From: Oscillospiraceae bacterium
GTDB taxonomy: Bacteria > Bacillota_A > Clostridia > Oscillospirales > Oscillospiraceae
Reading direction: 5' to 3'
Assembly (NCBI GenBank): GCA_017540945.1
Contig: JAFYAB010000129.1
Coordinates: 1-23,713, forward strand
Length of the DNA stretch: 23,713 nt
Shown: positions 13,316-21,606 of the stretch, one piece after another
Position numbering within the stretch: the stretch's first letter is position 1
Layout: the number at the start of each line of letters is the position of its first letter
Translations under genes and position numbers: made by a program
Notes under the pieces: model-generated
Database searches by the model: none
The model's input: only the letters and a program-made list of their open reading frames with translations
Told to the model about the DNA's origin: nothing

Positions 13316-14464
13316 CTATGCCCGGAAATCCGCGGGCCGTATGGCGCTCCGGCCAAAATGCCACAGGATCCCCTGGGCGATGCGCTCGCAGGCGTGGCCG
13401 TCGCCGTAGGGGTTCACGGCGTGGGCCATGGTATCATAGACGGAGGGATCCGTCAGCAGTTCTTCGGCCAGAGCCAGGATCTCCGCCCTGCGGACGCCCG
13501 CCAGCTTGACGGTGCCGGCCTGAACGGCCTCGGGGCGCTCGGTTTCCCGGCGCAGCACCAGCACGGGCTTGCCCAGAGCGGGAGCCTCCTCCTGCAGACC
13601 GCCGGAATCCGTCATGACAAAGAAACAGCGGGCCATCAGGTTGTGCATGTTTTCCACGTCGATGGGGTCGATCAGATGGACCCGGGGCAGCCCCTTCAGG
13701 ATGCTGAAGGCGCATTCCCGGACCACGGGGCTCAGATGGACCGGGTAGACCACTTCCACCTCGGGGTGGGAGAGGGTCAGCTCCCGGACCGCCTCCATGA
13801 TGTCCCGCATGGGCTCGCCGTAGTTCTCCCGCCGGTGGCAGGTGAGGGCGATGATCCGGCGGTGCTGGAAGTCCAGCTCATTCAGCTCCGGCACCGAGAA
13901 CACAAAATCCGGCCGAACCGTGGTCTTCATGGCGTCGATGACGGTGTTGCCGGTGATGAACTTGTCGCCCTTCACCGCCTCCCGTTCCAGATTGCGGAGA
14001 TTGTTGACGGTGGGGCAGAAGTGGAGCTCGGCGATGTCGCCCACCAGGGTCCGGTTCATCTCCTCTGGGAAGGGGGAGTATTTGTCCCAGGTGCGGAGCC
14101 CGGCCTCCACATGGCCCACGGGGACCTGGTGGTAGAAGGCCGACAGGGCGCCGGCGAAGGTGGTGGAGGTGTCGCCGTGGACCAGGATCAGGTCCGGCTT
14201 CGCCTGGTCGATCACCTGGTCCATCCCCAGGATGGTCCGGCTGGTAATGGAGGAAAGGGTCTGACGGGCCTGCATGATGTTGAGATCATAGTCGCCCTTC
14301 AGCCGGAAGATGTCCATGACGGAGTCCAGCATCTCCCGGTGCTGACCGGTCAGACAGCAGAGACTTTCAAATTCCGGCAGGGAGGCCAGATGCCGGACCA
14401 GGGGGGCCATTTTGATGGCCTCGGGCCGGGTCCCGAAGACGGAAAGGACCTTGAGCTTATTCAT
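13316..14464 (-). CDS. wecB: UDP-N-acetylglucosamine 2-epimerase (non-hydrolysing)
   Basis: The enzyme interconverts UDP-GlcNAc and UDP-ManNAc, a precursor for teichoic-acid linkage units and other wall glycans (MnaA in Bacillus). Motifs: FGTRPEAIKMAPL at the N-terminus, VHGDTSTTFAGALSAFY, VGHVEAGLRTWDKYSPFPEE, TCHRRENYGEP and TDSGGLQEEAPALGKPVLVL. The start at 14464 is preferred over an upstream in-frame ATG at 14470, because the AGGAGG site abuts the latter but sits six bases before the former. The 382-residue product overlaps the stop of the upstream transferase gene by eight bases. Confidence 0.96.
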   Translation of the reverse strand: MNKLKVLSVFGTRPEAIKMAPLVRHLASLPEFESLCCLTGQHREMLDSVMDIFRLKGDYDLNIMQARQTLSSITSRTILGMDQVIDQAKPDLILVHGDTSTTFAGALSAFYHQVPVGHVEAGLRTWDKYSPFPEEMNRTLVGDIAELHFCPTVNNLRNLEREAVKGDKFITGNTVIDAMKTTVRPDFVFSVPELNELDFQHRRIIALTCHRRENYGEPMRDIMEAVRELTLSHPEVEVVYPVHLSPVVRECAFSILKGLPRVHLIDPIDVENMHNLMARCFFVMTDSGGLQEEAPALGKPVLVLRRETERPEAVQAGTVKLAGVRRAEILALAEELLTDPSVYDTMAHAVNPYGDGHACERIAQGILWHFGRSAIRPADFRA

Positions 14465-15650
14465 TTGCATCCTCCTGGCCGACAGGGCCCTCGGGGGCGG
14501 GCTCCGCTTCCGCGGCGGCCGCTTCCTTGCTTTGGCACACTTCCGGGGCGGACTGCCGCGGGTCCGGGCCTCCGTGCTTGACGTGGTGCCAGAACTTGGC
14601 CCGGGGCGTGGCGCCCATGATGATCCGCATGCCGATGGCCCCCACCACTAAGATGGCGCCCAGCATGATCAGAGTCTTCATGGCGCCGGAGACGGTGAGC
14701 AGCACTGCCGCCAGCCCTAAAATCCCCGTCAGCACGTAGGCAATGGCGACCGACTGCTTCTGGCTGAAGCCCATGTCGATGAGCCGATGGTGGAAGTGCC
14801 CCCGATCCGCCTCCATGGGGCTGTGGCCGGAGGCGATCCGACGGATCACCGCGAAGCAGATGTCAAAGATGGGCAGACCCAGCAGCAGGAAGGGGACGAT
14901 AAAGGAGATGGCGGTGTAGGCCTTGAACAGGCCCTGGATCGAAACCGTCGCCAGCATGAAGCCCAGGAAGGTGGAGCCGGTGTCCCCCATGAAGATCTTG
15001 GCGGGGTTGAAATTGTAGGGCACGAAGCCCAGGCAGGCGCCGGTCAGGGCGGCCATCAGGATGGCAACCTTGGCGTCGGAGACCAGCAGGGCGATCACCA
15101 GCAGATTCAGAGAGGAGATGCAGCTGACGCCGCAGGCCAGTCCGTCCAGCCCGTCGATGAAGTTGACGGCGTTGGTGATGGCGACAATCCAGATGATGGT
15201 GATGGGGTAGGCGAAGACGCCGAGATCCCAGTAGGAGTAGAGGCTCCCGCCGAAGGGGTTCGTGATCCGGTCGATGCGCAGATCCCCGTAGAAGACCACG
15301 ACGGCGGCGGCAACGAGCTGGACCGCCAGCTTCAGCTTGGCGCCCAGGGCCCGCCGGTCGTCAAAGACCCCCAGGATCACGATGACGATGGCGCCCAGAA
15401 GGATGGACTTCAGGCCCTGGTCGATCTCCCGGGTGAAGATCAGCGCCGAGAGCAGAAAGCCGATGAAGATGGCAAGGCCGCCCATCCGGGGGATGGGATG
15501 ATCGTGCATGCGGCGGTTGTCCTTGGGCACGTCCATGGCGCCGACCTTCTTTGCCAGAAGCTTCACCAGCGGGGTGAACAGATAGGACAGCAAGCCCGCT
15601 ACCAGCAGCGCAGCCCCGACGCGGAGCAGCATGTTCAGGTCTAAGATCAT
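14457..15650 (-). CDS. tagO: Undecaprenyl-phosphate GlcNAc-1-phosphate transferase (TagO/WecA-type)
   Basis: The 397-residue polytopic membrane enzyme transfers GlcNAc-1-phosphate to undecaprenyl phosphate, the first lipid step of wall teichoic acid or similar glycans. Motifs of the MraY/WecA family are clear: GVFDDRRALG (Asp pair), NAVNFIDGLDGLACG, NFNPAKIFMGDTGSTFLG and the cytoplasmic HFHHRLIDMG loop. About ten hydrophobic segments are present. A charged, Ala/Glu-rich cytoplasmic tail of roughly 60 residues follows. Together with the epimerase gene, which overlaps it, it gives a module for ManNAc-GlcNAc linkage synthesis. A clear ribosome site was not found at the ATG. Confidence 0.96.
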   Translation of the reverse strand: MILDLNMLLRVGAALLVAGLLSYLFTPLVKLLAKKVGAMDVPKDNRRMHDHPIPRMGGLAIFIGFLLSALIFTREIDQGLKSILLGAIVIVILGVFDDRRALGAKLKLAVQLVAAAVVVFYGDLRIDRITNPFGGSLYSYWDLGVFAYPITIIWIVAITNAVNFIDGLDGLACGVSCISSLNLLVIALLVSDAKVAILMAALTGACLGFVPYNFNPAKIFMGDTGSTFLGFMLATVSIQGLFKAYTAISFIVPFLLLGLPIFDICFAVIRRIASGHSPMEADRGHFHHRLIDMGFSQKQSVAIAYVLTGILGLAAVLLTVSGAMKTLIMLGAILVVGAIGMRIIMGATPRAKFWHHVKHGGPDPRQSAPEVCQSKEAAAAEAEPAPEGPVGQEDANE

Positions 15651-15676
15651 AGCAGATGTTTCTCTCCCTCGGCGGC

Positions 15677-16681
15677 TCAGTAGACCTTTGCCACGAAGCC
15701 GACTTTCTTGTAGACCTTGCGCAGAGTCTTGTTGGCGATGTAGGAGGCCTTGTCCGCGCCGTTTTTGCAGACGGATTCCAGATAGGCCTTGTCCTTCAGC
15801 AGCCGCGCGGCCTCCTCCCGGATGGGAGTCAGCAGCTCGACCACCGCTTCGCCCACGGCGGTCTTGAACGCGCCGTAGCCCAGACCGTCGAATTCCTTTT
15901 CGATCTCGGCAAAGCTTTTATCGGTGCAGGCCGCGTAGATGATCATCAGGTTGGAGATGCCCTTCTTGTTCACCGGGTCGTAGCGGACGCAGGCGTCGCA
16001 GTCGGTGATGGCCCGCTTGAACTGGCGCATGATGAAGTCCGGGGAGTCCATCAGGGTCACGCGGCCGGGATCGTCGTTCTCAGACTTGGACATCTTCGCT
16101 TCGGGATTGGCGAGGCTCATGATCCGGGCGCCCACCTTGGGGATGTAGGGCTCCGGCAGCTTGAAGGTCTCGCCGTAGAGATGGTTGAAGCGGGTGGCGA
16201 TGTCCCGGGTCAGCTCCACATGCTGCTTCTGATCCTCGCCCACGGGGACGTAGTCCGGCTGGTAGAGCAGGATGTCCGCGGCCATCAGGGAGGGATAGGT
16301 GAACAGGCCGCCGTTGATGTTGTCGGCGTTCTTGGCGCTCTTGTCCTTGAACTGGGTCATCCGGGAGAGCTCGCCGAACATGGCGTAGCAGTTGAGGATC
16401 CAGCCCAGCTCCGCGTGCTGATGCACGTGGCTCTGGATGAAGAGCGTATTTTGCTCCGGGTCCAGTCCGCAGGCGATATACTGGGCCAGCTGCTCCATCG
16501 TCCAGCGGCGCAGGTCGGCGGGGTTTTGGCGCACGGTGATGGCGTGCAGATCCGCCATAAAATAGTAGCAGTCAAATTCCTCCGCCCGCGCCTTCCAGTT
16601 GCGGATCGCGCCCAGATAGCTGCCCAGAGTCAGAGCGCCGCTGGGCTTGATGCCGGAGAGCATGACTTTTTTTGATTCCAT
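15677..16681 (-). CDS. trpS: Tryptophanyl-tRNA synthetase
   Basis: TrpRS charges tRNA-Trp with tryptophan. The class I signatures are present: PSGALTLGSYLGAIRN (HIGH-type region) and AKMSKSEND (KMSKS). The ATG at 16681 is chosen over an in-frame GTG at 16690, since GAGGTG lies six bases before it; the product is 334 residues, normal for the family. A consensus promoter lies 38 bases upstream, with a leader too short for a T-box. The tagO gene begins 26 bases after the stop, so trpS appears to lead the wall-glycan operon. Confidence 0.98.
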   Translation of the reverse strand: MESKKVMLSGIKPSGALTLGSYLGAIRNWKARAEEFDCYYFMADLHAITVRQNPADLRRWTMEQLAQYIACGLDPEQNTLFIQSHVHQHAELGWILNCYAMFGELSRMTQFKDKSAKNADNINGGLFTYPSLMAADILLYQPDYVPVGEDQKQHVELTRDIATRFNHLYGETFKLPEPYIPKVGARIMSLANPEAKMSKSENDDPGRVTLMDSPDFIMRQFKRAITDCDACVRYDPVNKKGISNLMIIYAACTDKSFAEIEKEFDGLGYGAFKTAVGEAVVELLTPIREEAARLLKDKAYLESVCKNGADKASYIANKTLRKVYKKVGFVAKVY

Positions 16682-16718
16682 AGAGCTCACCTCACAGCGT
16701 ATTACAAATATTCACTAT

Positions 16719-16747
16719 ATTATAGCACAGGGATTGTGACCCGTCAA
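16719..16747 (-). promoter_or_regulatory. Strong SigA-type promoter for trpS and the wall-glycan genes
   Basis: On the minus strand TTGACG (16742-16747), a 17-base spacer and TATAAT (16719-16724). It lies 38 bases upstream of the trpS ATG. Confidence 0.88.
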
Positions 16748-16792
16748 GCAGTTTCGGAATAGAATGAATACGAACGGAAAAGGAGGGAGCGC

Positions 16793-17849
16793 ATGATCGA
16801 TACTTATTTCCTCGGGGCCAATACCCCCCCAGGGCTTTCGCTCGGAGTACGGGACCCTGCAAGCCGACCGGCGGATCCAGCGGCTGCTCATCATCAAGGG
16901 AGGCTCCGGCTGCGGCAAATCCACCCTGATGAAGAACCTGGGAGCCCGGGCGGAGGAGTACGGCTGGGGGGTGGAGCGGATCCTCTGCTCCTCGGACCCG
17001 GATTCTCTGGACGGCCTGGTGATCCCCGAGCTGGGCCTGGCCCTGGTGGACGGGACCGCGCCCCATGTGGTGGAGCCCGCCCTCTGCGGCTGCGGGGCCA
17101 ATTATCTGAACCTGGGCCGCTGCTATCGGGAGGCGGAGCTGCGGCCCCTGATCCCCGCCATCCGGGCGGCGAAGGCTGCCAACGCCGCCTGCTATGGCCC
17201 CGCCTACGGCTGCCTGCGGGCGGTCCACGCCCTGGCGCAGTCGAGACGGCAGCTGCTGGGCCGGGAGCAGGTCCGGGCAGTGACCCGGGAGGCCCTCACC
17301 CAGCTCTCGGAGGGCGCCCTTCCCCGCAGCGAGACCCCCGGAACCGAGCGCAGAATTTATCTGAGCGGGATCACGCCCAAGGGCCTGCTGGCGCTGGCTC
17401 CGGGGCAGGGACGGGTCTGGGCGATCCTGGACGGCTGCGGCGTGGGCGGCCCGCTGCTCCGCCAGCTGGCGGATCGGCACAAGCAGGCCGGGGAGGACCT
17501 GATCCTCGCCATGGACCCGCTGGATCCGGACGCGGTGCAGGGGGTCCTGCTCCCGGAGCGAAGGCTGGGCTGGCTGCGGGTCCATCCGTCCTTCCCGGGA
17601 CCGCGGCAGGCCATGCTGCGGCTGGATCTGGACGCGGCGCTGGAGGCCGCCCTGCCTGACGAGCTTGCCGACGGAATGCGGGAGCTGGCCGGTCTGGAGC
17701 AGCGCCTGCTGGGGCAGGCGGTGGGCTGGCTGCGGCAGGCCAAGGCCCAACACGATCTGATCGAGGAGCTCTACCGCCCCGCCGTGGACTTTGCCGCCGT
17801 GACGCGGGAGACAGAGCTGCTCTGCCGGGAGCTGTTCACCGAGTCGTAA
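16793..17849 (+). CDS. PRK06851-like P-loop ATPase, interrupted by a one-base frameshift
   Basis: An AAGGAGG site precedes the ATG at 16793. The first 12 residues (MIDTYFLGANTP) lead into a run of seven C; with six the sequence continues as QGFRSEYGTLQADRRIQ and a Walker A motif GGSGCGKST, then an open frame to 17849 (about 351 residues total). This architecture matches PRK06851-type proteins of spore-forming Firmicutes, which carry two P-loop halves. The second half here (ILDGCGVGGPLLRQL) has lost the Walker lysine, suggesting one inactive site. The gene is on the plus strand, divergent from trpS. As sequenced it would give a truncated protein, unless the extra C is an error or shifting occurs. 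Confidence 0.82.
16824..16830 (+). other. Frameshift site: seven-C run in the ATPase gene
   Basis: The frame reads AAT-ACC-CCC-CCA-GGG. With one C fewer it reads AAT-ACC-CCC-CAG-GGC-TTT-CGC (NTPQGFR), the expected family sequence, followed directly by the P-loop. The 16793-17849 interval is 352 codons plus one base. Confidence 0.85.
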
Positions 17850-17938
17850 AAAATGTCGCCCGCCAGGCGACCAAAAGCCGCCCTCCGTGTGGTTATATAT
17901 AGTCGTAAACCAAAATAAACCATATGGAGGGCTTCAAC

Positions 17939-18589
17939 ATGAAAAACGAAAACAACATCACCGAGCTGGTCTTCATCCTGGACCGCAGCGGCTCCATGGC
18001 GGGGCTGGAGGACGACACCATCGGCGGCTTCAACGCCATGATCGAAAAGCAGAAAAAGCAAGAGGGGCAGTGCTGGGTCTCGACGGTCCTCTTTGCCAAC
18101 GAGTCCCAGGTCGTCCACGACCGGGTCAAGCTGGAGACGGTGCGGCCCATGACCCGGGACGACTATCAGGTAGGCGGCTGTACCGCCCTGATCGACGCCA
18201 TCGGCGACGCCATCCGCCACATCGGCAATATCCACAGATACGCGAGGGCGGAAGACGTCCCGGCCCACACGATCTTCGTGATCACCACCGACGGCATGGA
18301 GAACGCCAGCCGGAAATACAGCGCCCAGGAGGTCCGGCGGAAAATCGAGCGGCAGAAGGAGGAATTCGGCTGGGAATTCCTCTTCATCGGGGCCAACATA
18401 GACGCTGTGCAGACCGCGGGCCGCTTCGGCATCGCCCCCGACCGGGCGGTGAATTACAAGGCCGACAGGAAGGGCACCCGGGTCCTCTACGACTGCGTCA
18501 GCAGCACCGTCGGCGCCATCCGGAGGAACGCTCCCGTGGAGGCCGGCTGGTGCGCCCCCATCCGGGAGGACTACGAAAACAGAAAGTAA
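17939..18589 (+). CDS. VWA-domain protein
   Basis: The 216-residue protein is a single von Willebrand factor A domain. The metal-ion-dependent adhesion motif is DRSGSM (DxSxS) at about 15-20, with a Thr in GGCTALIDAIGD and an Asp in ITTDGMEN completing the site. It lacks a signal peptide, so it is likely cytoplasmic and mediates metal-dependent protein-protein contacts. The start at 17939 is chosen because GGAGG lies nine bases upstream; an earlier in-frame ATG at 17924 overlaps that site. It follows the P-loop ATPase by 89 bases on the same strand. ATPase plus VWA pairs often act together, but here that is only suggestive. A terminator follows. Confidence 0.9.
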   Translation: MKNENNITELVFILDRSGSMAGLEDDTIGGFNAMIEKQKKQEGQCWVSTVLFANESQVVHDRVKLETVRPMTRDDYQVGGCTALIDAIGDAIRHIGNIHRYARAEDVPAHTIFVITTDGMENASRKYSAQEVRRKIERQKEEFGWEFLFIGANIDAVQTAGRFGIAPDRAVNYKADRKGTRVLYDCVSSTVGAIRRNAPVEAGWCAPIREDYENRK

Positions 18590-18598
18590 AGACGAAGG

Positions 18599-18650
18599 GA
18601 ACGGTCCTTGCCTCTTCTGGCAAGGATCGTTCTCGTTAACTGTTTTCTTT
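18599..18650 (+). terminator. Rho-independent terminator after the VWA gene
   Basis: GAACGGTCCTTGCC pairs with GGCAAGGATCGTTC (one G-U pair) around a six-base loop at 18599-18632, followed by a T-rich stretch. It lies 10 bases after the stop codon. Confidence 0.8.
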
Positions 18651-18836
18651 GCCCAAAAAGGCGGCACGCCGACGCTTCTCCCGCAAAGCTCCTCTTTGTC
18701 AAAAGGGCAGAGGCGTCCGGCGGACGCCGAGAGCTTTATTGCCGGCTGCACAGGCGGAAATGAAATCCTTTGCCCTGGCGGGCAGCGCCGGGGGAATTGC
18801 GTCTTCGGCGCAGGGGATGATTTCAGAGCGGAGGGA

Positions 18837-19988
18837 TCAAGGTTCCAGGTCGATCCACAAAGCGGGACGAACAGTGCCTTGCCCGCTGCTGACATCGTCG
18901 CCGTTGCGGTCGACGGCGCCGTCGTTGCCGACGCCTGCAGCAATGAAGTAATAGTAGCCGGGGGACCGCAGCCACCACCAGCAGGCAGGCCGTCCGTCCA
19001 CTATATAGCTGTCGTTTGTATAGGCACCCTGCGCGACTGCGTAATCCGTCGGCGCACATTTTCTCGCTTCGTCCGATTCGAAGTATTTGTTTGCTTCTTT
19101 AATGCTCAACAGAAAGACTTTGTCTGTTGTATCGTTGCCGGGAGAAGTGCTGCAGGAGGGATTCCTGTCCGCCGTAACCGCAGAACTGATTATCACTTTC
19201 TGATGATAAGCACTAAAAGCTGCGTTATAAAATGTTTCGTTCAACCACGTTCTGAGTGAGCATTCTTCCCAGGTCGTACTCGTTTTTATGATGTTATAAC
19301 TCTTGCGATCCAAAGCGTATTTACTGATTATCAACGCTTTGCTGCCATTCACAGCTAACACAGTCCATTCGATTTCTTCTTTTCCGTTGGATGTGTTGTT
19401 ATCCTGCTCATAAAAGCCAAATTTGATTGTCGAACCCACAGATACATTGGAAAGACCGGCCTTTTGTTTCAAAAACAGACACTCCGAAGCCTTTTCGTCG
19501 CTGTCCTTATACCCGTCCAGTGCTTTGAATTCCGCAATCGCGTCATCGTACTGCCCGGCCTCGCACAGCTTCACAGCATGATCGTAGCGCAGGTCCTGGA
19601 TCGCCGTCTCGCAGCGCCCGATCTGCTCTTCGCTGTCCTTGTAGCCGTCCAGCGCTTCAAAGGCTTTGATCGCCTCCTCATACTTCCCGGCTTCGAACAG
19701 TTTGACAGCATTGTTATACTTGCTGTTCGGGATGATCACCTTGGTCAGCGAGATCGCGAACGCGATCAGAGCGATCACGATCGACGCGGTGACGGCAATG
19801 ATCCGTTTCCGCTTCTTTGCAGCCTTTTCCCTGGCAGGGAAGACGTGGTTGGCGCGGTCATTCGCCCGCCGGTCGCCGTCCGGCTGCGGCAGCGCCTGAT
19901 TCGTCCCGCAGGAGTCGCATACGCCGACAGCTGCACCGGGCTCAAACTTGATCGTACCCCCGCACATTTTGCATTTGAAGATGGACAT
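18837..19988 (-). CDS. Zinc-ribbon, membrane-anchored TPR-like and DUF6273-domain protein
   Basis: The 383-residue protein has an N-terminal zinc ribbon (CKMCG and CDSCG, Cys at 6, 9, 24, 27), a basic stretch, one transmembrane helix at about 60-86 (RIIAVTASIVIALIAFAISL), then two TPR-like repeats (NAVKLFEAGKYEEAIKAFEA and HAVKLCEAGQYDDAIAEFKA, each ending LDGYKDS). The C-terminal half matches DUF6273 (IEWTVLAVNG, SYNIIKT, WWWLRSPG, VRPALWIDL). The topology would place the C-terminal half outside the membrane. An AGGAG site precedes the ATG. Its codon use and lower GC differ from the neighbours, consistent with a horizontally moving gene. Function unknown. Confidence 0.9.
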   Translation of the reverse strand: MSIFKCKMCGGTIKFEPGAAVGVCDSCGTNQALPQPDGDRRANDRANHVFPAREKAAKKRKRIIAVTASIVIALIAFAISLTKVIIPNSKYNNAVKLFEAGKYEEAIKAFEALDGYKDSEEQIGRCETAIQDLRYDHAVKLCEAGQYDDAIAEFKALDGYKDSDEKASECLFLKQKAGLSNVSVGSTIKFGFYEQDNNTSNGKEEIEWTVLAVNGSKALIISKYALDRKSYNIIKTSTTWEECSLRTWLNETFYNAAFSAYHQKVIISSAVTADRNPSCSTSPGNDTTDKVFLLSIKEANKYFESDEARKCAPTDYAVAQGAYTNDSYIVDGRPACWWWLRSPGYYYFIAAGVGNDGAVDRNGDDVSSGQGTVRPALWIDLEP

Positions 19989-20087
19989 TGTTCTTTCTCC
20001 TACATCTCACAAGATTGTTTTTTCCAATCGAAAAACAGGTCGTGACCCTATGCTGAGGAATTCCGGACGCGAATCATCACTGTAATC

Positions 20088-20117
20088 AATATAACACAAG
20101 TCACGGTTCTATTTCAA
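20088..20117 (-). promoter_or_regulatory. Probable promoter of the DUF6273 gene
   Basis: TTGAAA (20112-20117), an 18-base spacer and TATATT (20088-20093) on the minus strand, about 100 bases before the ATG at 19988. The intergenic gap 19989-20409 otherwise holds hairpin repeat remnants and a terminator. Confidence 0.6.
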
Positions 20118-20284
20118 GGGCATCCGATCAATACGTTCTGCAATTCAATCCGAATTCGTATTCTCGCGTCCATTTAAGAATGTATTATGGTTGACATAAA
20201 GCTGTGCTGCGGCGGCGCGGGCGGAGAGCGCTCACGACGCCTCACCCGCACCCGCAGGGGCCTGGTCTCCCGGCCCGTTCTTCC

Positions 20285-20327
20285 CGTAGGGGCCGATGAT
20301 GCCGCTTTCAGGCGGCCATCGGCCTCT
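20285..20327. repeat. Degenerate GTAGGGGC-family hairpin repeat
   Basis: CGTAGGGGCCGATG at the left pairs with CATCGGCCTC at the right, with an altered middle (GCCGC/GGCGGC). Partial unrelated palindromes lie just upstream (20215-20265). It is a diverged member of the window's repeat family. Confidence 0.7.
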
Positions 20328-20367
20328 TTCCCGCCGTCCTCCAGCATTATCATGTACGCCGAAGCAT

Positions 20368-20403
20368 AAAAACGACTCCCGGATCGCTCCGGGAGCCGTT
20401 TTT
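20368..20403 (-). terminator. Bidirectional Rho-independent terminator
   Basis: An 11-bp stem (CGACTCCCGGA and TCCGGGAGCCG around TCGC) is framed by five A on the left and five T on the right. The one imperfect pair becomes G-U in the minus-strand RNA, so it should best terminate the macro-domain gene, whose stop is seven bases away. Confidence 0.85.
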
Positions 20404-20409
20404 GTTCTG

Positions 20410-21594
20410 TCAGGCGCCCAACAGCGACTGGTCAAAGGCAAACAGGGTCTCGTTGATTTCAAAGATGTCGTATCTGCCGTTGGCGATGAAATACTCGATG
20501 ATGATGTCGAACTTGTTGCTGTGGGAGAGGGCGAAGCCCGCCTTCATCAGCAGCTCCCGGGCCTCCGGCAAGGGCAGCTCCAGGGCGATGGCAAAGGCGA
20601 TGGCCGTGGGCTTGGATGGGCGGTAGCCGGGATCGGAGCGGATCTTGGAGAAGAGCTTTCGATCCACGTTTGCCCGCTTGTAGCAGGCGGCGTCCGTCAT
20701 GCCCTTCTCGTCAATCTTCCGCAGCAGCATCTGGGAAAAGCTCTCGTCCAGACAGCGGAGCCGCTGATCCAGCTCCGCGGGCCGGGCCGCCTCGGCGTAA
20801 GCGCACGCGGCGTCGAACAGCGCTTCCTGCTCCGCCGGAGCAGGAGGCGCGGCCTGGGGGGAGACTGCCGCCTGGGCGCCCTGCCGGGCATCCTTTTTCT
20901 TTCCCGGAAGGGGGAACAGACTCTTTTTCCGCTGCTTTGCGGAGGCAGGAGCCTGGGCTCCGGAGGGCTTTGCCGCGGCGTAGGGCGGACTGGGCGGCGC
21001 TGGGCTGGCCTGCGCGGCCATGGAGTCCAGCGCCCATTGCCGTCCCGGCTCCCGGGAACGATCGGGCTCCGGCAGCCAGCGGTCCAGATAGGACTGGACT
21101 TCGGCGAAGAGACGGCCGGAGAGCCGGAAGCTGGTCCGGTCGTAGACGCAGAGGGTGACCTCCATTTCATGCCGCAGCAGGAAGGCGCCGATCTCCCGGA
21201 CGGCGATCTGCAGGGCCTGCTCCTTCGGATAGCCGTAGGCCCCCGCGGAGATCAGGGGAAAGGCGACGCTCCCGCAGCCGGCCTCCAGGGCCAGCACCAG
21301 GGAATTCCGGTAGCAGGCAGACAGCAGCGCTTCTTCATTTCGGGACCCGCCGCACCAGACGGGACCCACGGTGTGGATGACCCATTTGGCGGGCAGGGCG
21401 AAGCCGGGGCTGCGCTTGGCCTGCCCCACCTGACAGCCGCCCAGCCCGGCGCAGTATTCCCGCAGGGCCGGTCCCGCCGCCCGGTGGATGGCCACGTCCA
21501 CCCCGCCGCCCCCCAGCAGGGAGGGATTGGCGGCGTTGACGATGGCGTCGACCTTTAACGTGGTAATGTCAGCGCGTATGATATGAAACGGCAT
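20410..21594 (-). CDS. Macro-domain protein fused to an uncharacterised C-terminal helical domain
   Basis: Residues about 1-170 form a macro domain (DAIVNAANPSLLGGGGVDVA, then VIHTVGPVW and FPLISAGAYGYP), a fold that binds ADP-ribose and often removes ADP-ribosyl or O-acetyl-ADP-ribose groups. A Pro/Ala/Lys linker spans about 185-265. The last 130 residues form a helical domain with DESFSQMLLRKIDEKGMTDA, YKRANVDRKLFSKIRSDPGY and KPTAIAFAIALELPLPEARE, resembling a helix-turn-helix. This domain recurs in Firmicutes attached to different N-termini, though I know of no assigned role. The start has an AAGGAG site, 13 bases after queH. Confidence 0.9.
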   Translation of the reverse strand: MPFHIIRADITTLKVDAIVNAANPSLLGGGGVDVAIHRAAGPALREYCAGLGGCQVGQAKRSPGFALPAKWVIHTVGPVWCGGSRNEEALLSACYRNSLVLALEAGCGSVAFPLISAGAYGYPKEQALQIAVREIGAFLLRHEMEVTLCVYDRTSFRLSGRLFAEVQSYLDRWLPEPDRSREPGRQWALDSMAAQASPAPPSPPYAAAKPSGAQAPASAKQRKKSLFPLPGKKKDARQGAQAAVSPQAAPPAPAEQEALFDAACAYAEAARPAELDQRLRCLDESFSQMLLRKIDEKGMTDAACYKRANVDRKLFSKIRSDPGYRPSKPTAIAFAIALELPLPEARELLMKAGFALSHSNKFDIIIEYFIANGRYDIFEINETLFAFDQSLLGA

Positions 21595-21606
21595 GATGGC
21601 AGCTCC

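Noticed and set aside
12233..14581. 782-codon plus-strand ORF
   Set aside because: It lies opposite the lipoprotein and epimerase genes, which are clearly real. High GC content leaves the antisense frame open. No protein features.
13316..15650. Second, longer start for the epimerase at 14470
   Set aside because: The AGGAGG site is directly adjacent to that ATG, so only the ATG at 14464 has normal spacing.
16682..16790. T-box leader for trpS
   Set aside because: The promoter leaves only a leader of about 35 bases, too short for a T-box, and no specifier or antiterminator sequence was seen.
16692..17753. 353-codon minus-strand ORF
   Set aside because: It is antisense to the P-loop ATPase gene, is rich in Pro/Gln/Arg and lacks any recognisable motif.
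17771..18943. 390-codon minus-strand ORF
   Set aside because: It is antisense to the VWA gene and crosses its terminator; it covers the 3' end of the DUF6273 gene in another frame.
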